Shown: piece after piece, positions 21,342-32,910 of the stretch
How the letters are laid out: each line of letters starts with the position of its first letter
Position numbering within the stretch: the first letter of the stretch is position 1
Assembly: GCF_016808335.1 (NCBI RefSeq)
Contig: NC_053153.1
Coordinates: forward strand, 13,341,033 to 13,405,032
Length of the DNA: 64,000 bases
Reading direction: 5' to 3'
From: Panicum virgatum
Taxonomy: Eukaryota > Streptophyta > Magnoliopsida > Poales > Poaceae
Notes under the pieces: model-generated
Databases searched by the model: none
Told to the model about the DNA's origin: nothing
The model's input: only the letters and a program-made list of their open reading frames with translations
Made by a program: the position numbers and the translations under genes

Positions 21342-21986
21342 TGTTGAAAGAAGGCAAGGCAACCTTCTACAATGTTCTACACTATGTAAGAGTAAGATAT
21401 TTACCATGGAGTAGTCTAGATTTGATAATAAAATAAATTTGACACTGTTGTAATGTCTAGGAAATTTCTAGAATGGGGGACACTTGTCACAACCTCATGG
21501 TTCCCCCTTCCCTATAAATAGAGCCCCCCTCCCTTGCCATTCCATTCAATCCAAGAGCATGGTAGATGAGTGGTGCTAGTAAGTAGTGAGAAGTGTGAGT
21601 GCTAGGTTAGCCACAAAGAGAGGGTGTGTTGTGTACTCTTGTGTAATACTATTGTGTTGTAATAAAGCAAATGTTTTGTAAGTGTTAGTCTTCCAGTTTC
21701 TGAGTACTTAGTGAATAAGTTGTGATTTATCGTAGGTTGACTCTGCCACCCGGGGTCACAAATGATCTGTGCTTCATCGTAGGAAGGCTCTACCTCCCGG
21801 AAGCCGGCTTCATCTGTTGGTAGGCTCTGCCACCCAGAAGCGAGAAAGCGGGTTTGCCGTTGAAAGGACATTATACAATAAGTATCTAGAAATTGAAAAG
21901 ACTACCCGACTCTAGAGTGAGTAGGTGTGTGTCTTAGGTGTAGCTCCTCAGCTTAGTGTGTACTAGCGCCACCTCGGTTCCCAACA
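21342..21986 (+). repeat. 5' LTR of the copia element
   Basis: Starts TGTTGAAAG and ends TTCCCAACA, 645 bp. A TATA-type sequence CCCTATAAATAGAGC lies near 21515-21525. Confidence 0.9.
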
Positions 21987-21988
21987 AT

Positions 21989-22000
21989 TGGTATCAGAGC
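21989..22000 (+). other. Primer binding site of the copia element
   Basis: TGGTATCAGAGC, complementary to the 3' end of initiator methionine tRNA, 2 bp downstream of the 5' LTR. Confidence 0.85.
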
Positions 22001-23638
22001 TTGACGGTCCGAGACCGTCTAGAGGACGTCTGGAGGAGGCTTCAGTGAGCACAGGGTGCTTCCTGTGTTCGGTGCTACATCAAGGCGCTAAGGGGAGACT
22101 CTACCGAAGCACAGTCAGGGACTGTGAAGCTAATTAGTCTGGAACCAAGAAGCTTACTTGACACCGGGCATCATTCAGCATGGCAGATTTTGCTAGCGCA
22201 AGCAGTGGGATCAAGAAGTTTAATAGTCATAACTATGGCTATTGAAAGACCTGCATGGAGTTCTACCTAAAGGATCAAGACTTATGGGAGGTCGTTGCAG
22301 GTGCCAAAATAGTGCCTCCACCAAAGGAGAGTGGCAACAATTTTCAAAGATGGATGGTGGTGAAGCCTTGCGCAAATGGCGCATCAAAACTGGCAAGGCT
22401 ATGTTCGTGTTGAAGACAACAATTGAGGAGGACCTACTGGAGCACATTCGGGATGCGGAGACCCCGAAAGAAGCCTGAGAGACTCTAGAAAAATTATTCT
22501 CCAAGAAGAATGAAGCGCGCCTCCAACTCTTGGAAAAGGAGTTATCAGGTATCTCTCAATCAAATATGACTATTGGTCAGTTTTTCACTAAAATAAAATC
22601 TATCTGTCGAGAGATATCTGAGCTTGCACTGGATGAGAAGGTTGGTGAGTCTCGTATGAGGAGAATTATCATCAACGGCCTTAGACCCGAATATCATGGG
22701 TTTATACCCGCAATAAGAGGAGTTAGCCAATAAAATGAGCAACATCACTATGAAGGAAGAAGAGGAGGCGCTATTTTTGAAGTAAGTGGAAGGGTCCACC
22801 TCAGAGTCAATGGAAGCCAAAGCCAAGGTGGTCAGATGGTGGCAAGCATCACCCATGGACGAGAAGACTAGCATCAAGAACACCCAAGAAGAAAGAATGA
22901 TGGATGCTTCAATTGTGGTAAGCAAGGCCAGTTTGCTCGAGAGTGTCGATTACCAAGGAGGCGTTTTGAAGGGAAAGTGAGACGCTTTGAAGGGAATATG
23001 GCCACGACCACACGGGAGAAAAAGTAGGAGGAGGCAAACATTAGTGAAGAAGAGTGGAATGTTGAAGCTGGGTTTTCTCAAGAAACTGAAAAGGATGAGT
23101 TGGAGGAGGATATGGAAGCATCTGCTTTTGCAGCGATAACTGAGCCAATACTCAATTATAAGGAGGATTGGATCATCGACTCAGGATGCTCTAATCATAT
23201 GACCAATGATGACAAGAAGTTAGAGGATATGACCGACTACAAGGGAAGGAGAGTAGTGTTGATGGCAGACAACTCGAGATTATCTATTTCTCATGTTGGG
23301 AAGGCAGTCATTCCAATGTATGGTCCTCAGCAACTCCAACTTGAGAACATTTATCATGTTCCCGGTTTGAAGAAAAATTTGTTGTCAGTCCCTTAATTGA
23401 CAGAAGAAGGAAAATATGTGCTCTTTGGGCCAGAAGGTGTGGAGATTTTCTGGAAATTAAAGGTGATTGGCACACCCATCATGGAAGGAAGGCGGAGACA
23501 ATCGGTCTATGTCCTCTCAGCTGAATCTGCTTATGTAGACAAAACTCGAAGATATGAGACCGGTGATCTGTGGCATGCACGTCTTGTACATGTTAGCTAT
23601 AGTAAATTGAAGGAGATGATGTAGAAACAAGTGGTGAA

Positions 23639-23982
23639 AGGGCTTCCTCAAATTGGCATCCGGACAGACATAGTTTGTGCCAGTTGTCAATATGGCAAGG
23701 CTCATCAATTTCCACACCAGGAGTCAGAGCATCAATCGAAAGCACCTTTGGAGCTCATACACTCAGATGTCTTCAGCCCAGTCAAGCAAATATATATTGG
23801 AGGAATGAGGAGGGCTTCCTCAAATTGGCATCCGGACAGACATAGTTTGTGCCAGTTGTCAATATGGCAAGGCTCATCAATTTCCACACAAGGAGTCAGA
23901 GCATCAATCGAAAGCACCTTTGGAGCTCATACACTCAGATGTCTTCAGCCCAGTCAAGCAAATATATATTGGAGGAATGAGG
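23639..23982 (+). repeat. 172-bp tandem duplication inside copia integrase
   Basis: 23639-23810 is repeated at 23811-23982 with about one mismatch. The unit length is not divisible by three, so it shifts the integrase frame. Confidence 0.95.
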
Positions 23983-26325
23983 TACATGGTGACTTTTATT
24001 GATGATTTCTCAAGGTACGTCTGGGTTTACTTTATAAAAGAGAAGTCTAAAACTTTCACAAAGTTTAAGGAGTTCAAGGAGAAGATAGAAGGTGAACTCA
24101 ATATGAAAATTATATGCCTCTGCACTGACAATGGAAGGGAATATCTATCAAATGAGTTCACTATCTATCTCAAGGAGCACAAGATAAGAAGGTAATTGAC
24201 ATGCCCCAATACTCCATAGCAGAATGGAGTAGCAGAACGCAAGAATTGTCACCTTGTTGAAACTTGCCGAAGTATGCTCCATGCCAAGAATGTGCCTGGA
24301 AGATTTTGGTCTGAATATATGAGGACGGTAGCCTATATCATTAATAGGCTACCTCAACCAAAGTTGGGGTTCAAGTCTCCTCATGAGTTGCTATGGAAGG
24401 TGAAGCCAGTGGTAAGCCATCTCAAAGTATTTGGTTGTGTCTGCTATGTGTTTGTGCCTGATCACCTAAGGAGCAAGTTTGAGAAAAAGGCAACTCGGTG
24501 CATCTTCGTCGGATATGATGATCCACGAAAAGGTTGGAGATGCTGCAATCCAACCACAAGATAGTGTCACACCTTAAGAAATGTGGTGTTTGATGAAGCT
24601 TCTGCTTGGTGGTCACCTGAAAAGGTCGAGTTACCTAATTCTGAAGGATTGGAGGAGGTTTCAAAAGAAATCCAGGAAGACGAAGAGGAGGCACAAACTC
24701 CAAGTGAAGGTAAAGGGGGTTCATCAATGAAAGCCAAGAGCCCATGAAAGACCGGTGTACATCATATGACACTGGAGGATGCTCAATTGCCACAAATGGA
24801 GTTTGAGAAGTCTATTCAAGAACTATGGAGGACAATAAGGAAAATTAAACCTAATCCAAGGTATGCAAATGCTGCCTTTGTTGATGAGCCTATACTTGTT
24901 GAGCCATCTTCATATGAAGAAGAATCAAAAAGTCCTCAGTGGTGTAAGGCAATGGAGGAAGAAATTAAGGCACTAAATGGTAATCAAACATGGGATTTAG
25001 TACAAGGCCAAATGAAGTAAAGCCTATATCTTGCAAATGGGTCTGCAAAGTAAAGACTCGTCCAGATGGCTCAGTTGAAAGGTATAAGGCTCGACTTGTG
25101 GCTCGGGGTTTCTCTCAACAGTATGGGCTGGATTATGAGGAAACATTTAGCCCAGTGGCAAAAATCACAACTGTTCGAGTCTTGCTCGCGTTGGCCGCTT
25201 GCAAGTCTTGGAAGTTGTGGCAGATGGATGTCAAGAATGCTTTTCTACATGGCGAACTTGACAAGGATATCTACATGGAGCAACCAAGGGGTTTTGAGAG
25301 CAAGATTCACCCCGAGTATGTTTGCAAATTAAAGAAGGTACTATATGGATTAAAGAAAGTTCCACGAGCATGGTACGAGAAGATCAATGAGTTTCTCGTA
25401 CAAAGTGGTTTCAAAGTCGCTCCATCAGATTCTAGCTTATTTGTCAAGGAAAAGGAAAGTAGACTAGTAATAGTTCTAGTCTACGTTGATGACTTGATAA
25501 TAACTGGAAATTTCTCCGAGGAAATATAAAGGACAAGAGAAAATCTCTCAGTACGATTTCAAATGAAGGAGCTTGGAGAGTTGAAATATTTCCTTGGACT
25601 TGAGGTGGAGCGCACAAAGGAAGGGCTATTTCTGGGCCAATAGAAATATGCCAAGGACCTTCTACAAAGGTATGGAATGCTTGACTGCAAACCTATTTCT
25701 ACTCTTATGGATCCCAATGTGAGGCTACAAGAAGATAAAGGGAAGGATCTGGAGGATGTGAGTATGTTTCGACAACTAGTCGGTAGTCTCATCTATCTTA
25801 CATTAACTCGGCCCGATATTTCATATGTGGTTGGAGTGGTTAGTCGATACATGAGCAATCCTAAGAAGCCTCACCTTGATGTAGTCAGGCGTATCCTCAG
25901 GTATGTTAAAGTCACCATCAATTTTGATATTCTATACAAGAAGACAAATGATTGCCAGGTGATAGAATACTGTGATGCCGACTATGCTGGAGATTGTGGC
26001 ACATGACGATCAAATACGGATACTTCTTCAGTCTTGGATCTGGAGCTATATTATGGTGCAGTAAGGGAAAACCAACTGTGGTATTATCCGGTACCAAAGC
26101 AGAGTATTGATCAGCCGCAATGGCAGCACAAGAAAGCACCTGGCTCAAGCAGTTGATGGAGGATCTTCACCAGCCAATAGAATACCAAGTAAGGATTTTC
26201 TGTGACAATCTATCTTCCATTCGTTTGGCCGAAAATCCTATCTTTCATGCAAGGAACACATAGAATTCGTCATTACTACATAAGAGAAAAGGTCCTTAGG
26301 GTGAGATCATAATGGTGCCTACCAA

Positions 26326-26916
26326 CAGGGGCGGGCTCAGGATTTGAAAGATGGGTATTCAAAATTTTAAAATGTGTAAAAGATTTTTTTAATAGCCCAA
26401 GTTTTATAAATTATAGTGATAATTTCAAAATAAAGAAGAAATTTATCACTAGTCAGCTCATTTTGCGCTCAAACTTGATTTGGTTCAGACCTGCTTCTAC
26501 TTGCTCGCCCACGCCTCAAAGGGCATAAACTGCTAGAGTAGCGGAGTTGTGGAGGCCCTATCACCCTGGCGAAGTGGCAGCGCCGTGCCCTAGCTGCGCG
26601 CGCCACGCCATGCAAGCCCAAGCCCTGCGCCCCCGCCTAGTTGTGGCGATGGCCTAGCCACTGCCAGCGTCTCATGGCCTGCCCGGCTGCCAAGTCTGTG
26701 GTGGGATGGTCGTCGGGAGGGGAGGGGTGGGATGGGATGTGGACTATTATGATTTTTCATCACGAAACATAAACTAGAAGTTTGGAAATATGTTATTTTG
26801 TGTAATATTTATATATTTGCTCCAAATACATATTATACACTACAAATATAAAATATTTTGCTACAAATAATGGGTATTCAATTGAATACATTTGATATAA
26901 CGTAGGCCCGCCCCTG
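26326..26916. mobile_element. hAT-type MITE in the 3' end of copia pol
   Basis: The left end CAGGGGCGGGCTCAGG and the right end, as reverse complement CAGGGGCGGGCCTACG, are inverted. CCTACCAA is duplicated at 26318-26325 and 26917-26924. The interior has AT-rich arms and a GC-rich centre (about 26510-26740) of unknown origin. Related ends occur in the elements at 29994 and 31053. Confidence 0.88.
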
Positions 26917-27049
26917 CCTACCAAGACAGAGGAGCAGACTGCCGACATACTCACAAAAAGTCTCAACAAAGCAAAGTTTGAGAAGTTTCGAGAGGCACTC
27001 GGCATGGTCTGCAGGACAACATTGAAAAGAAGTTTACCGTGAGAGGGAG

Positions 27050-27681
27050 TGTTGAAAGAAGGCAAGGCAACCTTCTACAATGTTCCACACTATGCAAGAG
27101 TAAGATATTTACCATGGAGTAGTCTAGATTTGATAATAAAATAAATTAGACACTGTTGTAATATCTAGGAAATTTCTAGAATGGGGGACACTTGTCACAA
27201 CCTCATGGTTCCCCCTTCCCTATAAATAGAGCCCCCCTCCCTTGCCATGTCATTCAATCCAAGAGCATGGTAGATGAGTGGTGCTAGGAAGTAGTGAGAA
27301 GGATGAGTGCTATGTTAGCCACAAAGATAAGGTGTGTTGTGTACTCTTGTGTAATACTATTGTGTTGTAATAAAATAAGTGTTTGTAAGTGTTAGTCTTC
27401 CAGTTTCTGAGTACTTAGTGAATAAGTTGTGATCTATCGTAGGTTGACTCTGCCACCCGGGATCACAAAGGGTCTGGGCTTCATCGTAGAAAGGCTCTGC
27501 CTCCCGGAAGCCAGCTTCATCGGTTGGTAGGCTCTGCCACCGGAAGCAAGAAAGCGGCTTTGCCATTGAAAGGAACTTATACACTAAGTATCTAGAAATT
27601 GAAAAGACTAACCGACTCTAGAGTGAGTTGGTGTGTCGGTCCTCAGCTTAGTGGGTACTAGGACCACCTCGGTTCCCAACA
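27050..27681 (+). repeat. 3' LTR of the copia element
   Basis: 632 bp, TGTTGAAAG to CCCAACA, directly after the purine tract. It differs from the 5' LTR by substitutions and short indels near its right end. Confidence 0.9.
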
Positions 27682-28007
27682 ACGCCACTATCAATTCAAC
27701 GGGAAGAAGCAAATCACTATAAGGGCAGTTCTGAAAAACATGCATTCAGATCGTGAGTGATACAGCAGTCACTATTTACAATTTCTAAAATTGGTAACTT
27801 GCAGCCCAGACCCAATCAGTGACAGACAGTCAATGCATATAGGAAACAAAGACAAACCAATATGATCTGAATAGTGGCAGTGATAAGTCAATACCTGCAC
27901 GGATTCTATCTTTACATAAGCTTGAATCTTCTCGCATCTGTCACAAGCAAAAAAAAGTGTCATATAATTCAATCAAGTAGACAGTACATACAACTTGGGG
28001 TACACAC

Positions 28008-28606
28008 TTACCACATTCCAGTTAACAACCACCACAACCACTGAATAAAAGAAATCACCTTCGTCAAATCCCTGTTTAAATAAAAAAAAGGATTAGTGCA
28101 ACCATACAAACAATAGAAAGTAAGAAAACATAGCTTGTTTCACTCTTACCATGTCCGTCCGAAAACTTTCATGGAACCCCAATCTTTATTTTTGGCCATA
28201 GTCTTCAATATCTCGGAGTCACCTTTCTCAACCATCTTCATCAAAACATCAACCTTCACTTCAATGTGTGAAAGAACTAGGTTCTTGTTCAACTCTTCAT
28301 CTGATGTGCAGCTGTGGGGCATTTCCTATTTTTACAAAGAAATAAATCTTCAGTTGGACCTTAAATGCCAGCAAACACCATGGCCAGTTATAGTTAAAAA
28401 GAATACATACCAGCAAACTATGCACCTTCAAGATCAGTTCTTGTAAGCCTCTAATTTTGTTGCAAATCATTTGTTGGCTAATGTGATTTCAAACATTACT
28501 TCTTGTGCAAGCTTAAACAATTTCTATGTGAATGTGAAGTGATTTTGGGCAATCCTTTCCGAACTACACATTTTGTTATCTCAGTTTTTCTGGCTCAATG
28601 TTCTGG

Positions 28607-28667
<61 letters not shown>

Positions 28668-30602
28668 AACCTTTTGTTTCACTGGTATAAAGGTTGGATT
28701 TAGAAGACACTCCACAGGTGCTAGAGAGCCAAGAATGCAAAACTGGTGAAGCAGATTGGAAGATGAAAAGAGTACTAATGCAACATAGGAGAAGAAAACA
28801 ATAGGAGGTGTGCCATACCGGTCCACTCAGTCAGATTTCATTCCAGACAAACACTAAGCACAGAAAGAACTTAAATACCTCCTTGATGAAAATCTCCATC
28901 AGTTTTCGGTGTGGACCAAGTTTCTTGTATACAGTCTTCAGGAGCAATCTCAACTCTTCCAGAGTATACTCCTGGGACTCCAAATAACTGACAACATCTG
29001 CAAGCTACAGAAAAATGGAAAGCGAACCATTTAAATATTATTGCAGATATTTATTTAATTTCAAATTAACACCATGTGAATTAATAGAATCTGCTACAGA
29101 ATAATGCAGGAATTGATACTTCGAAAGAATATGAGAATACCTTGAATGCATTCCGGAAAAACAGCTCATCCTCTTTGGTTAAAACCATGCCATTTATCAA
29201 ATCAATCAGAAATTGGACACCCTATAAAAAGGTATATTGAATATCAAGTGGTTGATACTGGAGTAAGAAAAACAAATTGTGTTCATATTGAAGTAAGTTA
29301 AAAAAACTGTCTTAATTTTATCCATATAAAGTGGATGTTAACACATGCTCATTCTCAAGCGTATATTTTAAATTGTCAATTCGGGAAGCATTGACACTAA
29401 TTGTTTAAAAATATAATGTCATTTGAACATAAACAACTAACAATAAATAAATGCATATGACTGCTGAATAGCAGAAGCGCTCCCTGTATAAATCAACCTT
29501 TGCAGCTAATATAATAACCACCTTGTACTGATTAAAAAACACATTGAAAACTAAAGACGCAAAGGAAATATATGAGCTGTGTGCCAATAAGCTTTGCAAT
29601 GAGATGTCGTTCAGCGTGAAGGATACAAAAACATGTAAGAGCTTAAAAGAATTTATGTGAAGAGAACTCAAAACAAATCCATGGATAAGCGTAAATGCCA
29701 TTCAATTATGATCTTAATTATGCATTTATTGAAGCATTCTTCCTCTGATGATTGAAGTAATCATAACTAATTTGGTAACCAACTTACTAAACTGAGATGT
29801 TTTAAGTACGAGTACAAATCAGGTGCTTCTAACATGTTTTTGTTGCCTCAAAAGCTATCCTAGTCTCATATGAAAGTCCTAAAGCCCTCACCAGGTCTCC
29901 CAGGAACATACTCACAGAGAACACACACACATCCACACAGTGGTTTTGTGCTGCAATTGCTTTCTGCATCTTCTCGTTTTTCTTGCTTTTGTACAGTGAC
30001 GAAGCCAGCGGGAGGGGGGGCAATCCGGACTCCAGCCCCCCTACCACCATGATTTCCATGGAGCCTGGGCTAAGCCCCTCCTACCACCAAGAGGAGGAAG
30101 AAGAAGGAAAGAAGGGGCTGGAGGAAGAAGAAGAGGAAGCCAGCCCACCCCCCCTAACGCCATTCCTGGCTTCGTCGCTGCTTTTGTACACAGCAGAACA
30201 CTACACTAAAGCCTGAGCCAATCTGCTATTATTCTCACTAACTAGAAGATGGAAATCTGCTAACTAATGACTATGTACCTGGACACAAACACACATAAGG
30301 ATACTGCTAATGCAGCGAGTATCATGTTGTTTTCAGGTATTCCAATCAACAGTTAATAGCCATTCATAATAATCATTAGATGCCTCAAAAGCTATTCGCT
30401 AGTTATTCAAAGCCAGGAAGGCCTCACCACTAACCTAGGAACACATCACGTACAAGACACACATACATAGTGCACAGGACTATCGCTAACATTTATTGAG
30501 ATTGTGAGGTTCGTGCTATCCTAAGCATTATTTACTTCAAACTCACCCAAATAGCAGGTGCATTGGCATATGCCTCCCCATTCTTCCCAGAAGTAGAATC
30601 CC
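28008..30602 (-). CDS. Unidentified spliced plant gene, last five exons
   Basis: Five minus-strand exons with consensus GT-AG borders and matching phases: 30547-30602, 29141-29221, 28879-29004, 28150-28325 and 28008-28071, ending with TAA at 28010-28008. Together they encode roughly 165 residues, including GVQFLIDLINGMVLTKEDEL, then YTLEELRLLLKTVYKKLG and HIEVKVDVLMKMVEKGD, and a Trp-rich hydrophobic C-terminus (FIQWLWWLLTGMW). The sequence is mostly charged and helical; I do not recognise the family. Phase consistency across four introns is the main support. Introns hold a GT microsatellite, a hAT MITE and a small duplication. Upstream exons are uncertain: candidates lie at about 31804-31904 and 32575-32769, and a hAT element sits in between. 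The gene may be real but truncated or decaying. Confidence 0.55.
28609..28662. repeat. (GT)27 microsatellite
   Basis: Uninterrupted GT dinucleotide run in an intron of the minus-strand gene. Confidence 0.97.
29846..29943. repeat. Diverged duplicate within an intron (partner 30382-30479)
   Basis: Both copies share TTGCCTCAAAAGCTAT/ATGCCTCAAAAGCTAT, then CCTCACCA, then AGGAACA and ACACACA in the same order. Noncoding. Confidence 0.5.
29994..30180. mobile_element. 187-bp hAT-type MITE in an intron
   Basis: Ends CAGTGACGAAGCCAG and, in reverse complement, CAGCGACGAAGCCAGG. CTTTTGTA is duplicated exactly (29986-29993 and 30181-30188). The centre is purine-rich on the right and C-rich on the left. 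Confidence 0.88.
30382..30479. repeat. Diverged duplicate within an intron (partner 29846-29943)
   Basis: Second copy of the intron repeat described at 29846. The hAT MITE at 29994 lies between the copies. Confidence 0.5.
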
Positions 30603-30605
30603 CTA

Positions 30606-30855
30606 TGGGGCGGATTTAGCCCACCTGTGGGACCCCCCCTCCCCCGTGCTCCCCAGTTTGGGATGGCGACCCGGCACTGGGTAACGGTTTCTTGCCGGCC
30701 CGAGCCTGAAATTCGATTCCGGCCCAGTAGCAACGGATATCGCCAGGCCAAGCTCAGTAAAGAGCCGGGGTTCTGGGGGGTGTCCGTCAGGTCTTAGGAC
30801 CTCCTTCTTAATAGAAAACCTTGGGGATGGTCTCCCCCCACCGGACGAGTTTTTT
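30606..30855 (+). repeat. Possible LINE-derived 3' fragment
   Basis: GC-rich sequence ending CCTTCTTAATAGAAAACC, then a C-rich stretch, then GGACGAGTTTTTTT, which resembles the 3' end of some grass LINEs. There is no clear target duplication and no coding remnant. It lies directly upstream of the acceptor site of the exon at 30547-30602. Confidence 0.3.
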
Positions 30856-31052
30856 TAATCCTGGGAGCTAGTGAGTGCTATCATATAGAAACAAAAACTA
30901 GAGTACAGCACCGTCAAAACAGAAGTAACAATATACCAACATTGAAAATGGTCAAATCATTTTTGACATCCTATATCGCAGAACCAACACCCACACACCC
31001 CCACCCCCACCCCCGTGCATTCTCCTCCCATCATGCCTGCAACACTTATGCA

Positions 31053-31803
31053 CAGTGGCGAAGCCAGCCTGACAAGTGACCTAGGGCGGAACAGTACCAG
31101 TGAAACAGTGCAACGCGCCACGGAAGGCGCGCGTGCAGGCTCGCTGGCCGCCGGTGCCCGGCACTCCAGGCCTCCGGCCGTTCCGGCGCAGCAGCGCAGG
31201 GCCGCCGCCCCACGCCCCCCCCGGCTGCCTCCACCTCCGTCCACCAGTCGAGGCAGGCAGCAGGTGGCCAGGAGCGTGGCCGGCGGGAGGCGCCGCCGCC
31301 GAGGGCCGCCCGAGGCAGCCTGCAGCGGTGCACGAGACGGCCGGACGGTCGGACGGGGCGATGGGGCGACGGCCGAGACGGCCGGATGGGGCGACGGCCG
31401 ACGGGCGGCGGGCGCAAAGGCCAGATGACGAGGCGACGAGCTACGGCAGGCGCAGGCGGGCGGGGCTGGGGGTGTGGTCGCGTCGCGTGGCTAGCTTGGG
31501 CTGCTGGCCAAGCGGCCACCAAACCCCACGCAAACCCTAGGCTGCGCTGGGCTGAAGCCTGAAGCGTCCCGCAGCCCAATACTCGGCCCACGAGCCACCA
31601 AGTCTCGGCCCAGTACGCGGTTGCCTGTCTTCCTCTCAAATTTCAGCGTCGTCCTCGCTTCTGGCAAGCGCCGCCGCGATTTGCTCCCTTCCCGGCGGCA
31701 TGGAGCGGCATGGAGAACTGAGGTCTGAGGATATCCTCTACTGCTCGGCCAAGGGGACCTAGGGCGGCCGCCCGGGCTCGCCCCAGTGGTGGCTCCGCCC
31801 CTG
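31053..31803. mobile_element. 751-bp hAT-type element with GC-rich interior
   Basis: The left end CAGTGGCGAAGCCAGC and the right end, as reverse complement CAGGGGCGGAGCCACC, are imperfectly inverted. CTTATGCA is duplicated exactly (31045-31052 and 31804-31811). The interior (31130-31700) is very GC-rich with long open frames in several phases. No transposase was seen. It splits a minus-strand frame that reads NLEEATEVPTANMELMK on the right side. Confidence 0.88.
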
Positions 31804-32790
31804 CTTATGCACCTCTTCAATTCCTTCTTCCTGCAGACGACCTTCATCAACTCCATATTTGCAGTGGGTACCTCAGTTGCTTCTTCAAGATTGCAGAGCA
31901 TCATTCTATCTTGCTCCCGATTATTAAGATTACCTTTTAATTTTTATTTTTTTATATTACTCCTATGTTTCCAACTTCGTACATTATTGACAGTTGCAGT
32001 CTGCAAATACACAAGGCTTCCAGTAATATAATTGCTCCTCTTGCAGGTCCCCTACTAGCAAGCCATGGTGTTTCCTTAGAAAGAAAGAAACTGATACAAA
32101 TTCATTTTTTTGTTCTCGAACGTGCAGGAGACTGATGCAAATTCATCAAGTGAAGAAGTACTGGGAAAGAGATTCCAGGGGTGTCTGGTCACATTACTTA
32201 ACTGCTCCACAAAAAGGACTGCCACCTACGCAGTCCATGTCGTCCTCCTTTCGGGACAGTCCACAGCTTGTATTAATTGGCGAGCCCATGTCAGGACCTA
32301 TGTGCTTGTAGGCCCAACCAAGCTCAGCTTTGAGCCTTTGACCCACCGTTGTCATATTTTGTGTTCCCGTGTCCTGTACAATTTGTGGAAGAAGCCAATG
32401 TGCTGCAAAGCCGCAAGAAAAACATCCATTATACAAACACGCCAACAAGCAATCTGCCTCATCAATCCATATGATAGGAGAACACATTTTGATTTTGAGT
32501 CCATATTCATCTCTGCAACCCTCAAGACAGAATACAGTGAATCATATGCAGCAACAGTTGGACACTTGTTATACTCACACCAATTCAGTTGACACACAGT
32601 CGGACCATTGAGTGCTTAACGCCCTGGTTGCAGGCCAGGCAGCAAGGCGGTTCAGCTCCCTGTGATCAGGATCACCCACACTCCCAAGAACCCGCAGTAC
32701 ACGGCTGGATGAATTAGTCCATTCTTCCGATTTACACCCATTTAGCACTTGCACATTCCAGCTCCACACTTGTGCCTGCTTATAATCATG
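31804..32790 (-). other. Possible upstream exons of the unidentified minus-strand gene
   Basis: Two minus-strand segments look exon-like. 31812-31904 reads NLEEATEVPTANMELMK, preceded by an AG acceptor-like site. 32575-32769 reads SSSRVLRVLGSVGDPDHREL. Neither could be joined in phase to the exons at 28.0-30.6 kb with confidence. The stretch 32110-32600 has short open frames on both strands without recognisable domains. Confidence 0.25.
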
Positions 32791-32910
32791 TTATTATCAA
32801 AGTCACTGCATCCATCTACTGATTAAACAAGACAAGAGTTTCACACGATCTTTCCTTAGTTTGCATTGGAATTTCTGAGAGGTGAAGACAGGTTATTCTA
32901 GAAAAAAAGC

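Larger units (their letters stand above)
22180..27042 (+). pseudogene. Copia gag-pol polyprotein, broken by many lesions
   Basis: ATG at 22180 opens a gag of the UBN2/copia type, but a TGA follows after about 20 codons and further stops and frame changes come at about 22330, 22478 and 22734. The zinc knuckle near 22905 reads CFNCGKQGQFAREC, with Gln where His is expected. The protease motif DSGCSNHMT is intact (about 23169). The integrase has the HxxxH-type zinc region ([22 protein letters not shown]) and the core [13 protein letters not shown] and CTDNGREY, but is disrupted by a 172-bp tandem duplication and stops near 24195 and 24215. RT shows LWQMDVKNAFLHG and LVYVDDLIITG. RNase H shows [10 protein letters not shown]. 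The last codons resume after the hAT MITE and end with TGA at 27040-27042. It is a clear pseudogene. Confidence 0.9.
21342..27681 (+). mobile_element. Complete Ty1/copia retrotransposon with 5-bp target duplication
   Basis: Two LTRs (21342-21986 and 27050-27681) flank gag-pol in the copia order: gag, protease, integrase, RT, RNase H. The target duplication ACGCC is exact (21337-21341 and 27682-27686). A primer binding site follows the 5' LTR, and the purine tract GTGAGAGGGAG precedes the 3' LTR. The two LTRs differ at scattered positions and small indels, by eye about 5 percent, so insertion was not recent. A hAT MITE (26326-26916) and a 172-bp internal duplication came later. Confidence 0.93.

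Noticed and set aside
28581..28703. Cys-Val or Thr-His repeat peptides
   Set aside because: Products of translating the (GT)27 microsatellite.
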